Below the pieces are notes generated by a model. That model did no database searches, was not told the DNA's origin, and worked only from the letters and a program-made list of their open reading frames with translations. The position numbers were made by a program, and so were the translations under genes. A stretch of DNA of 64,000 nt, taken from NCBI GenBank assembly GCA_027943335.1, contig BSBK01001877.1:186001-250000 (forward strand). The letters are read 5' to 3'. Of the stretch, positions 35,379 through 46,270 are shown one piece after another (positions within the stretch are counted from its first letter, which is position 1; the number at the start of each line of letters is the position of its first letter). The DNA comes from Chamaecyparis obtusa (lineage: Eukaryota > Streptophyta > Pinopsida > Cupressales > Cupressaceae).

Positions 35379-37292
35379 TATAATTAATCTCTTATTCATT
35401 TCATAAATTGAATTCAAATATAAATTTACCCAATCCATTTTCTAATTCTAATTTTGACATATTCACAAGGATTTTAATCTGGAATTTAGATCAAACCCTA
35501 GTTGATTGAATTCTAGAGTTTTCTCAATCATTTCAGGGTATAATTTAGTTTCAAAGAGAGCTAGGGTTTTCCAACTAGATTTCAACATAGCATATAAAAT
35601 CTCTTACACATAAAACAACTATAATAATTTTCATTCAATTTCTAAAAACAAGGAAAGAAATGAATTTTGATTATCTGAACACAATAACTATTTGGGAAGA
35701 CATGAAGAGAACAATCTTTTCAAAGAGGAAAAATTGCAAAGGTTTTCAACCCCCACTTTAATCCCATAAGCTGAACCTAAAACACATGCAAAGACCAAAA
35801 ACACAAAATCCAAAAAACCTCCAAGATCCCAAGCTTTACAAAAATTCCTCAAATTTTAATCCAGAGCCAAACCTTCCTAAAACGTGTGTCCTGAAAATGA
35901 AAAAAAATGACTCGAATATAGAAAACCAACAAATTTCACTCAAACATGCAACTCACAATTAGAAATAAGAACTCAAGTGTTAAAACAATAAAACTGTTAA
36001 GTCAAAATCACATAAATCAAAACTCAACTCTAAGCTTGTTAATATCAATTCTCCATTTAAAAGAATTATATATTTAGTTAATAATTCTAATTCATGCAAA
36101 TTTCAATCAACTTTTAATCTGAAACTTATATCTCAATTTTATTAACTGAATATGCAAATTTAATTGCATAATAATATTTAATTAATAATTAATATTTTTA
36201 GCATATAAATAATATGTAAATTGATAATTTAAATATCAATTTATTGATTTATTAAAAGAATGATAACTAATCTCATAGTTAAGTTTCTTAACTCAACCTT
36301 CTAATTTAGAACTGATAAGTCAATTCCTTTTAACTAGTGTGCATATAATCACATGATTAATTTTAATTATAATCAATATCTTTAGCACCACTTAAAAAGT
36401 AAATTGATAATTAATATCACTTTATATTGTTTGAACCTTTAAATTAAATTTTGCTTTAATAAATTTAAATAAACCTTTATTTTTTAATTAGACTTTTAAC
36501 TAAGTGTTTTAAAATATAATCAATGTATTAATTTTCATTCATTAAATATCTATATATTTAATATTTAATATTTATAAGATATAATTATTTTAATCTCATA
36601 ATTAATCTTAATTAAATCTTTGTTACGTTAATAAATCAAAATTCACATCAAAACACAAGTGATAAACTAACCACGAAGGAAAAACTGACCCAACCCATAA
36701 AGTAATAATCAAACCCAAAGAAAGGGTTTATGAATGATGTTGCCTTGATGAATTTAGAGGGTAGAAAATAAGATACTTGTCCACTATTTGAGGACAATAA
36801 TTGGCTTAGGTTGGGATTTAGACCTAGATGCTATCTCTCCTCTCTTACCATTGAGATAATGCAAAAGGGCACGCTCATCTTGGCAATTTAGGGAGGTCGA
36901 TACCCGGTACCTGAAATCCTGTATAAAAAATTTAAGCACATACATACATGTATAAATATATAACAGACAATGGCAAGGATCGACTGATCATGTGGATCTC
37001 AAAAGAAAGTAACTACAACTCCATCCCTCAACCACATCACGCACGTCAAACAGAAAAGTAAAACATACACACCAACCATACACATGCAAGTATGGGATTA
37101 GTAAAAAAATCATAACATAAGTAACATCACCGTATGTCAATAATCATCATCATCTAACTAACATGATATAAATCAAATGATTTAAAGTATCATGGAACTG
37201 AATAATTAAATGTAACCAAAGATCTAATATTCATGATAAGTGGTCTAAATGAGTTAGCATCATAAACATAAATGACGGTAAAGGGGTGGGCA
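35379..37292. other. AT-rich tail of repeat copy 2, no gene
   Basis: Parallels 30900-32338 of copy 1. Only short ORFs, no domains. Confidence 0.6.
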
Positions 37293-37452
37293 CTACATGA
37301 TCATCCAGTGATAAATATTAAATAAAATGATTGTAGATCATGCTATGCGAGTATCAGTGGGACGATGGGTCCCATAGGTTGCTTAGGGTTTAGGGTATAT
37401 AAAGTCTACAAAATTCTTCATTAATTGGTGCTACAATTGGTTGTCATGTTAG

Positions 37453-38945
37453 TGTTAGAATAACTGAGAGGGGGGGTGAATCAGTTATCCACAATCCCAA
37501 ATCAAAATATATATCCAAAAACAATTTACATAAACTTCTACAGCTTAGTAACATAAAATAGTATTATGTATGTTCTTTTACCGATTAACCAGTTAATAAC
37601 TTATAGTGATTACTGATCAAATCCAATATGCAATATGTAAAGTATGATAACAAATAATCATCACAGTCAACAAATAACACAAAAGATTTAACATGGAAAC
37701 CTTGTAAAGGGAAAAAACCACTTGGGACCGGCAACCCAAAATTGTTCACTCTTCTGAAGTGAGGTCGGTGAAGACCCAACCCTATTAAAGGTTACAAAAT
37801 ACACTAAAAGGTGTGACCTTGTAAGAGGATTTAACACTAACCGTTATCATCCAACCAGCCTTCACTATGGGGTTGACATGATAATAAATGTACATTCTAT
37901 GAATGACATTACAAGACTTTCAAGTCCACTCGGTTAAGAGATTTATCTATTTATAATGGTTAAACTATAACAGTAGATGATTTGATTACAATACAACTTC
38001 CATTGCAGATGTTTGGATCTATATTATGCTCATTCAAATCCTCTGATCAATATATCAATTCTGTTTCATCAATATTTAGTAACTTACTGTCCTCTCAGTT
38101 ATAGCTTTCTGACGCTCGGTAATCTCTACAATTCAGTTCTCCTTAACCAATATGATCAGGCATGCATGAAGCTTGTTCACACGATATCTCTCCAGTCTCC
38201 TTTCGGTATTAGTTTCATCATGAAACCCTAGTCCTCTTAAGTAGACAAGTAAACCATTTTAATTTCATCCATCAGATTTTATCGCTTAATCTCCTTCGTT
38301 GATTTTGTCGCTTAAACCTTCCTTGGCTGATGTGTCAGTAACATGTTTTGTTTCAATCCCTTAGATCTTCTTCGAATTATGTTAGCCATTGATCTTCGTA
38401 ACAAACATTATCTCTAACCTCGAACTTGTTCACTTTCCAGGTCATCAATCCTTATCGGCTAAACTGATCATTTAGTTCTTTTCTTCATGCTTGGTTAACA
38501 AATAAATGCGTTGGTGAACACAAGCTTGGTTTGTACTGTGCTCAGTATACACTACACTGCGTCAGTGTATACTGAAATAACCAACCACACTACTTTGTGT
38601 ATTTTTCTCATATCTTCATCATAAATGAAGGCAACATAATCAAGTCAATAACATAAGGTCAAAGACTCATCTAAAAGTTACCCAATGTATTTCTTATCCT
38701 CATCTGTTATATCCATCTTCCTCATGTAGATATATCTGTTCTTCATCTCTTTTCTTCTTCTTTCTATAGATGTTTGGATATAGTAACTTACAAGATAAGT
38801 ACTATCAAAACTAGTTGACATCAATGACAACATATTACTGATTTAATCATCTTACATATCTAATCAACAACTTAGTGATCTCAAATCACAGATCTTCAAG
38901 TCATTCAGTTTATTCAAATCAGTTGTAGTTCATCAGTTAGCAACA
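37453..38945 (-). mobile_element. Solo-LTR-like element, copy B (1.49 kb, TG...CA ends)
   Basis: Minus-strand copy of the element at 2140-3625: starts TGTTGCTAACTGATGAAC and ends GTTATTCTAACA. Length 1493 against 1486. Shared landmarks include the terminal GATTCACCCCCC run and a region translating to FPLQGFHVKSFVLF against FPSQGFHVKYFVLC in copy A. It is the better-preserved copy because it keeps the CA terminus. Flanks show no clear target duplication. Confidence 0.75.
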
Positions 38946-39300
38946 ATATTCTATAGAGCTTAAGGTACTAAGTGACAAAATCTATTAATTATATTAATAA
39001 ATAAACATAAATATTCCATTATTTTTTAATATGTAGTGTACTTTCATCGAAGCATAAGGTGGTACAACCTCCCCAAATTTCAAAATAATTTAATTATCAT
39101 ATTGCTCAAGGTAATTTAATTATTTATGCTCACAAGGAGAGATTGTATGATATGTATTACTAAAAGTAACTTGTATGTTGTAATTGAAGTGTCCACTATC
39201 AAATTGATTGTTTACCTATAAATTAGACATTGAGGTGGCTCCAGTCTCTACTTCAAAACTAAAAGAGTTTTGAAAAAACTGAGCAGTGAGTTGAAAGAGA
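38946..39300. other. No gene; AT-rich
   Basis: Two copies of a short phrase around AATTTAATTAT (39090 and 39118) are the only visible structure. Confidence 0.45.
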
Positions 39301-39319
39301 TGGAAACACCTATAATAAT

Positions 39320-40053
39320 TTGTGTGATGAAACCATATTTGCAGAGGAAATTATTGATAAGCTATTAAGGGGTGTAATAGTGAATGACTGCATGTTTATT
39401 ATGCATTTGAATAAGGAAGTGTTGGCTCTACAGATTTTATTGGTGTCTCATAGGCACAAGGTTAACTCAAAGATATTGTCTTTTATCCTAGTCATGGCCA
39501 TATATACGGGGGTTTCAAGACAATGGGTGAAAAATATCACATGGTTGATGTTGCATCATGCATATCTGAATGCCATTGATGTTGTGCTAGATCATATGGG
39601 TTGGAATATCCTCATTCCCCTACCACATAAATTCTACATTTGGGGAGATGAGGTGTAGAAACAACCAATTGTGTAAAAAAACATTTGGAATTGCTACAAG
39701 GTTTGTGGGTTGACACAAATAGTGACATCATTTTTTCTCATATTTGACAAAAATCAAGGAACTTGAAGTGGATGATTAGCATTGGTACTATTGGACCACT
39801 AAAGGGTTTCTTAATGAAGATAAATTCAATGAAGCAACTGCAATTGTTAGGGAGATAGAGATGAGTAGATTTTTAAAGGATCAAATGTGGACATCGTAAG
39901 AGGGAAATCCTATGCCAACTATGGAGAGGACTACCCGGTCATCTATAATGCCAAGAAAGTCATGGTGGATAGTTGAGAGGCGAAATAGGAGGATAAAAAT
40001 GGAGCAAGGCCAAGGAACTCACGGGCCTGAAATTATTCAAGAACGGGGCAATC
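39320..40053 (+). pseudogene. Unidentified degraded coding region
   Basis: A 112-codon frame at 39320-39658 (AEEIIDKLLRGVIVNDCMF, then HHAYLNAIDVVLDHMGW with NILIPLPHKFYIWGDEV) ends in a stop. After frame changes a second readable stretch follows (39790-40053): FLNEDKFNEATAIVREIEM, then SSIMPRKSWWIVERRNRR and a stop. Amino-acid usage is protein-like, so a dead gene or transposon protein is likely. I do not recognise a family. Confidence 0.35.
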
Positions 40054-40859
40054 TCTAGTCGACATTTTGTACTTTTGGGTTACTAGTAGTTTGGTAGACG
40101 AGTCCCCTCACCCCTATTTTGTATAACATAAATACAATCAAAATATTTGTTTGGACCCTGGTATAGACTATAGTATAGGGGTTGTTTTATAATAAAGGTT
40201 TTGGAAATATTTATCCATTTGGAAAGTATTCTTGAAACAAATGTAAGGATCCCAGACTGTAATAATATAAAATACTAGATTTTTAAATATTTGTTGGTTA
40301 TGTTATTTCAAATTTCTTAATTGCTTAGTGAAATTACTCTTTTCAGCCTTTAATTTTAGTTTGTAAAATAAACCTAAATTAGAGTTATTTAATAAAACCA
40401 AATGGTGTGATATAAAAAATAAAGAAATAATATCATACAATAACATAACAATCTCTACCTTTCATAAATAATCTAATACATTTAAGACCAAAAATTGCAC
40501 TTTCAATTTATTACATTAGAGATTCACAAAATTAGCATCACACACAATTTTAATACAAACCCTTTGTCTATTTCATTCATAAATTGAAATTTTCTTAGTG
40601 TGACAAAGCTTCTTTTATAGAATTTACAAAATTTTCATTAATATAAATGACATTTTCATGAATATTTACGTTGAAGAGTAATTATAAGACCTATAGAATA
40701 ATGACTTCCCACAAATTTATGATTACACTTCAGAGTGGGAATACCCTTAGAATTCTATAAAAAAAATTAGAATAATCCCTTCTAGAATCAAAATCTAAAA
40801 GGTGGTATAGCAATGGTAGGGTGCTCTTCATTTCAAAAAAGTAGGGCCACCTGTAAAAA
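40054..40859. other. No gene; AT-rich
   Basis: ORFs shorter than 60 codons. Near 40835 and 40865 a doubled phrase (ATTTCAAAAAA.TAGGG) marks the edge of the segmental duplication. Confidence 0.45.
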
Positions 40860-41104
40860 AAAACCATCATTTCAAAAAATTAGGGTGCTCTCTTTCCCTT
40901 CATTCTAAGTGGAATGCGTTAGAGATAATAAGTTGTGCAAATTCATGTAGCCATCTATAGTCTCACATTTCATCAAGGAGAAACCATTTACAAAGGAAAT
41001 CCCTCTCAATTGCAATACATTTGTTATGTCGCTCTAGTTGCTCATCATTTAACTTTATAATAAATAGTTTTTATGCCACATTTTAGCCTAGCTGCTAGAG
41101 CTTG

Positions 41105-41440
41105 GGTATATCCATTGGCCATTGAATCCCCATCCTTTTCTTGTCCAAAGCAGCAACTTGAATGTGATCCCCCAAAAATTCTTCTTTAAAAACCTACCTT
41201 AGCAGTAGTACCTCTACCTTGTCTCCTCTAAGGTTTAGAAGAGAGGCCAAAAGTTGAGATGTAATATTCATATTCACTTGGTATTGGTCAATAGGTACCA
41301 AAAATTCATGGCCCAATACCATCATCATGACCTTGTTTGTAAATCTTCCAAAAGTAGCCTTGCCTACAAAATGGTTTGAAAGTCTCGTCTATCAATGTGC
41401 CCAAAAAGGCCATCTAGTTCTCCTCAGTTGTCAATTGGAT
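41105..41440 (-). pseudogene. Unidentified conserved coding relic, unit A
   Basis: Minus translation reads FVGKATFGRFTNKVMMMVLG, EFLVPIDQYQVNMNITSQLL, ASLLNLRGDKVEVLLLR, stop, VFKEEFLGDHIQVAALDKKR and MGIQWPMDIPKL. The copy at 56835-57170 reads the same frame with mostly conservative changes (EVMRMVLEREFFVPIDQY, ADKVEVLLLR, MGDHVQVATL). Protein-level conservation between copies shows a formerly coding exon. A further relic lies upstream at 41661-41870. I do not recognise the protein. Confidence 0.5.
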
Positions 41441-41660
41441 AAGACTATCCATCTATAGATTCTAAAGTGTAAACCCAACAACCATCCTACTACACTATCT
41501 ACCCAAACACAATGGGAATTTAAAAATAAAGATGAAATTTGAAAAAAGGCCTAAAGCAAACTTTCAACTAATTACTACACTTTGTGTACCCAAGGAGAGA
41601 TGAAGAAGAAAAAGCGTAAATCATATATAAATAGCCTAAAAATGGCACTCAATCAATTTA

Positions 41661-41870
41661 TCACTTGTTGATAATAGCTCCTAGTCCTTTGATATCTCTT
41701 TGTAAATCTTGGTCAAAAAAGGAAGAGTGTGTGAAATTAAGAATAACATAATTATGCCAATACCAAATTGGACACCATCCATCAATGATCACACTTGAGA
41801 ATTTCAATGACAAGAAATTTATTTGATGTTCATCACATGTTGTGACATTATCAACCATCCACGTAACCAT
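41661..41870 (-). pseudogene. Unidentified coding relic (VIIDGWCPI..YWHNY block), unit A
   Basis: A 69-codon frame contains WMVDNVTTCDEHQINFLSLK, then SSVIIDGWCPIWYWHNYVIL and DLQRDIKGLGAIINK. The homologous stretch at about 57393-57602 keeps the frame with one stop. It lies ~220 bases upstream of the other relic in the same orientation, so both may be exons of one lost gene or transposon. Function unknown. Confidence 0.45.
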
Positions 41871-42690
41871 TTGTGGTCAACATATAAGGTTATGATGGGA
41901 AGTTTATCGATTTGACTTCGTATCCTTAAAAATTTTGACCTAAAATAGAATTTAAGTCATTGATCTCACACCATCAAATAGTAAAAATTATTAAGATTAT
42001 AAATTATAATAGTGAAACAATGGTTAATAGGTATGTGTACTTGTGGTTGTGATTATCAATACCACAATGTAGGAAAGTTGGTAACAAATCAAGGCTTTAT
42101 TCTCTTGAGATTTGATGTGATGTTGGATTAGTTATTAAATTAATTTCTATTTGGCATTGGCCCATCATGGAGAGTCATGATCCATGACAAGTGGCTATTG
42201 CTAGAATTATGGATTGAAAAAAATCATAAAAAAATATATATAATTTTTTCATAGATAAAGAAAGTTTCAAGTAAAAAATTTTTACAATTTTTGTACATTT
42301 GAAAACACTTTGTCAATATAGAAATATTTTGTCCTTCACAATAAAAATATTTTCCAATAGACTTATATATATATTTTTCTCTATATGTAAAACATTAGCC
42401 AAATACATTATTATTTTTCCCCACAACAATGATAGATTTGCTAGGAATTTATAGAATTTTCATACAATAAAGAAAAATTCCAATAGAAACTAATATTTTT
42501 TTCTTATAAAATTAACAAATTTTGCCACAAAATTAATATTTTGCCACAAATAATGAAAGATTTACCAATATTGTATACCTTTACTCGAGAGGTTTCTTAA
42601 AGTTATCTCTATTCTAGATTTGATTGTGTTAGTTTTTTTCGTCAATGTTTTGCATCATGCTCCATGAATAAAATATCTTTCTTGTTCAAA

Positions 42691-42930
42691 TTAGTATTGT
42701 GGTGATACATGATATTGTTTCTTGGGTGGTGAAAGAGAATTTTGTGACATTAAGTCAGGACCCTTCTTCTTCTTCTTCTCCTCCTCCTCATCCTTCACCT
42801 TTTTTTTCGTTGATAGATGACTTGTATTAAAACCTTCTTCTTCAAATAAATTATTGATCTTAAATTTGTTTTTCTTACTTGAATTTAATGGTGCCCATGT
42901 CAATATTTTAGATGATAAAATAGGAAAATA
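42691..42930 (-). other. Lys/Glu-rich coding-like block, present three times
   Basis: Reads PLNSSKKNKFKINNLFEEE, then a Lys/Glu run and GPDLMSQNSLSPP. The same block lies at about 51770-51990 and 58500-58700. A second frame over the latter two gives Arg-rich text (HHFQKSKGRRRRTIPP), so coding frame is ambiguous. It may be an exon relic or simply a purine-rich repeat. Confidence 0.35.
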
Positions 42931-44080
42931 AATTAAACTATCATTAAAAACTAGTAAAACAATTATATTAATATATCAAAATGAGAAAAAAATGATTTTT
43001 ATTGAATACCCACAAAGCATTTTTTTTCTCATAGATTACATTAGCCTTTTGATATTCTCCAACCCTTTTCTACAAGAAATTCTCCTTCTCCTCCTTTTAT
43101 CCAATATAATTAATAATTAAAATAAAAATTTAAAGATGTGTTTGCTTGAATTTGCTTGAAATGTTTGAGATGATTGATTCATTTGTAAAAGATTTTTAAC
43201 AAGGATTATAGACAACAAGGATTTTTTTGGAAGATTAATGCTAGATAACATATGAAAATAATTCTCTTGGATCAAGGAAAAGATTGACAACCATGATTAA
43301 GTTTGTTCTTTATTGGGAAGAGATTATTTGGCTTATGATATTTAAAAAATCAATAAATAATTGGTTGCATCCAAGTGTGTGTGTGAGAGAGAGAAGGGTT
43401 TCTTGTTTCTTTAGAAATATTAGTAAATTAAAGAATATTTTTTAATTAAAGAGATGTGAAAATCAAGATAATTGAATAACATAAAATAATTAATTAGATG
43501 AAACTAATTAAGAAAATAGTTGATTTATTTTGTTCATATTATAATTAATTTTAAAAAAAGAATAAATTACTTTAATTTATCTCACATACTTTGGCATTTC
43601 TTAAAGGAGACAAAAAATTCAAAATAATTGATTTTTTATTTTATTTTGGAACACATTTAAAAAGAAAACAATGAGAACATAAAAATAATTGTCATGGAGA
43701 AGTAAAATTTCAATTGGTTGTACACACATAAGATAGCTAATTAGAAAGATAAATTGCAAAAGTTTAATTTTTTTAAAACTATAATATCATATAAATTTTG
43801 ACAATCTATCCAAAACCAACCCTCTCATTGATATAAATTGAACCTACCTATAAACTGTAACTCCTCATTAATGTCTTGTCATAGCATTTTTCATGAAGAT
43901 GTTGTGAAGTGTCTTAGCAATGACCACAATATTTTTATGGAAATTCAAACCCACATATTATTTATTAAATTAGTGTATATGTGCTATCAAACAATGACTT
44001 TTTTGTTAAAATATTTTATATACTTAAAAGAAGGCCCAATCAAACAAGAAATTACAAAAATTAAAATATTTTTTTTACTA

Positions 44081-44685
44081 TAATATCATATATTTTTTTG
44101 ACAATGTATACAAAACCTACATCTCATCTATACCAAAAGATTTATTTTGTTTTAAGAAATGCAAATCTTTGAACGAACCATATGATCATCAAATAATATC
44201 ATAATTTTAAAACTGAAAAATGCATAAAAATACTAAAAATATGTGAATCAATTCACTATACAAGAAAATTATTTTCACTAATTAATGCTTAAGGATGTTG
44301 CCTCAAAATATTATGATATGACCTTTCAACCGCTATCTATAATTCTCATAAAATCAATCAAAATTGATATACCAATTCAAGGATACAAGGTGAAAAAATT
44401 TAAAAGAGAATAGCGACACAAAGATTTAGCAGAATACAAGACTGTAATCGATGACAGTAGACCAAATACAATTTCATCATACTGCCTCAGGTACTGAAAT
44501 GCTAAAAATGAAGAACTACAATATTTAACCAAAGCCTGAAACAAAATCAAATCCAGCACACCTAAAGATGGAGACTTATGACAAGTGCAGAGATGCCTAA
44601 ACTAAGTCAAAATTTGTGTTCTTATTAGCAGGAGCTTGAACATTTTTCCTGGCATACAAAGATTAACTTGGGTGAACAGCTAAAA
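44081..44685. other. Linker and 3' UTR-like region of kinase A
   Basis: 44440-44685 matches 60000-60183, downstream of the kinase stop in the other copy, and so is probably its former 3' UTR. No ORF of note. Confidence 0.5.
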
Positions 44686-44938
44686 TGTGGATGTAGACCA
44701 ATTTATAGAGCTCGCTGCGTCAATATTACTTGGATTACTGGTATTTTTAAGCAAAGGTTAGATATCTATGGGTAAATGAAAAACTCTAGGAGTACCAGGA
44801 AATCTACTTATATTTTTTTTTCTAATTTCTTAATTATCTCCATCATACTTGGGTGTTCTCCCTTGTGCAAATCAATCCTATTTGCATGAATTCAGTGAGG
44901 CATGTCAATATTGTCGCTTTATCTGTCTCTATATAAAA
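44686..44938 (-). pseudogene. LRR receptor-like kinase C-terminal tail, copy A
   Basis: Homologous to 60184-60453. The frame gives CLTEFMQIGLICTRE, then a small deletion removes the VPQERPGM segment and shifts the frame. The rest of the tail (PIDISSLLG..., SSENWSTSTS in copy B) is only recognisable by DNA match. Corresponds to the last kinase subdomain (CxxxxPxxRPxM) and tail of class XII (Xa21-like) receptor kinases. Dead copy. Confidence 0.75.
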
Positions 44939-45162
44939 CATTATAAGAAAAGCCTACTTATGCTGCGATAATATAAAACATTTTTAAAAGAGCCTACTTA
45001 TGTTGGAGTTGTCTACATTGGCATTGGTAAGGCAATGACACTCCCTGTATCATGAACTCAAACATCGCAATTACCATGTATTAAAGAAAACCCATGAACT
45101 CAAACATCCTAAAGCCCTTATGGATGTTGCTGGCCATTCTTTCTCCAAAGCACGAAAGTGAA

Positions 45163-45300
45163 AAAACTCAAAATATCTCTAGAAGAAGAGAGATGATTTG
45201 TCTGTGCAAGGACAAGTCAAAGCGTGGTTACTAAAAATATCTTTCAAAAGAAGGGAGATGATTTATCTGTGCAGGGACAAGCCAAAGCATGGTTACAAAT
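45163..45300 (+). repeat. Two copies of a ~62-bp minisatellite unit (kinase A)
   Basis: The unit contains GTGCAGGGACAAGCCAAAGC and TATCTCTAGAAGAAG. The same unit is found twice in each palindrome arm of copy B and twice more at 61535-61650. It lies between LRR and kinase tail, where an intron is expected in this gene family. Confidence 0.85.
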
Positions 45301-45444
45301 TTATAGCGGTGTTTGTGATATTCTGTGGCTGTTTCTATTTCATGTCCGTGTTTCAACTATTTCATTTTCAAGATTCAAGCATTTCTTATGTTGCTCTATT
45401 TTGAGTGGGTCAGTTTACAAAGAAACTTCCTAGTGTTGCTCTAT

Positions 45445-46168
45445 TTATAAGAAAAGTCTATTTCTTGTAAGGAGGAGCAATTAGTCAAGACTGTTAGAAA
45501 AGACAAGTTGTTGCTTTTGCTTGTGAGATGATTTACATTTATGTCCAGAAATTGAAGCTCGACCAATTTTCCAAACTCCAGGGGTATTGTGCCAGTTAGT
45601 CGGTTTCCACCTAAGCCAAGATTATGAAGATGAGTACAATTGGAGAGGGAGGTTGGGATTTCTCCAGTAAGTTGGTTTTTCCATAAAAGCAATACTCGTA
45701 ACTCTGATAGTTTTCCGAATTTCCAAGGAATGTGGCCAATTAATTGATTATCATATAGCTTTAAAATTTGGAGGTGAGTGCAATTAGAAAGGGTAGTGGG
45801 AATTACTCCAAACACGTTGTTTTCAATGAGAGAAAGTTCTCTGAGTTTAGTAAGCATGCCTAATTCAGTAGGAATCATACTAGATAAGTAGTTTTGACTA
45901 AGAAAAAGTTAGGCCAGATAAGTAGTTTTGATTCTGTAAGTTGAGTCAGCATGCCCAGTTCAATAGGAATTAGACCTGATAAGTAATTTTCACTGAGATC
46001 AAGTATGTTGGGTTGAGTAAGAATATTCAATTCAACAGGAATCAGTCCTAATAAGTGGTATATTAAAGAATGAACATCATAAGAGCATGATATTTGCAGT
46101 AATAGATAAAACCAAAAATGAGCAATAGCATTTTTCAAAGAGAAAAAATATTCTATTTGGGAGAGCAT
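45445..46168 (-). pseudogene. LRR receptor-like kinase ectodomain, copy A (frameshifted, truncated)
   Basis: Two frames (45875-46168 and 45441-45878) together give about nine plant-type leucine-rich repeats, e.g. IPTELGMLTKLRELSLIEN, LKLYDNQLIGHIPWKFGKL, LLLWKNQLTGEIPTSLSN and LGGNRLTGTIPLEFGKLVEL. A short deletion near 45880-45910 causes the frame change. At the 3' side the LRR stops at DFSYK and joins the sequence of the palindrome element, while copy B continues for another ~150 residues. There is no signal peptide, transmembrane segment or kinase core. The 5' flank is separated from its upstream DNA by the LINE at 46271. Confidence 0.85.
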
Positions 46169-46270
46169 GTTCAGGATATTAAATTAGAAAAGGAAAATGT
46201 TTCAGAAATCAAATCAGTTGCAACATATACAGTATAGAAGAAAAGTGATAGCCTACAAAGAAGCCATAAG

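Larger units (their letters stand above)
40860..44080. repeat. Segmental duplication unit A
   Basis: Direct repeat of 56590-59700, with a partial third copy at 51700-52069 plus 55290-56575. Examples: GGAGAAACCATTTACAAAGG at 40978 and 56700; GATTACATTAGCCTTTTGAT at 43033 and 58931 (and 55523 with one change). The unit precedes the broken receptor kinase in both full copies. It lacks a ~100-bp piece present in the other two copies near 42960. Includes the coding-like relics listed separately. Confidence 0.9.
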
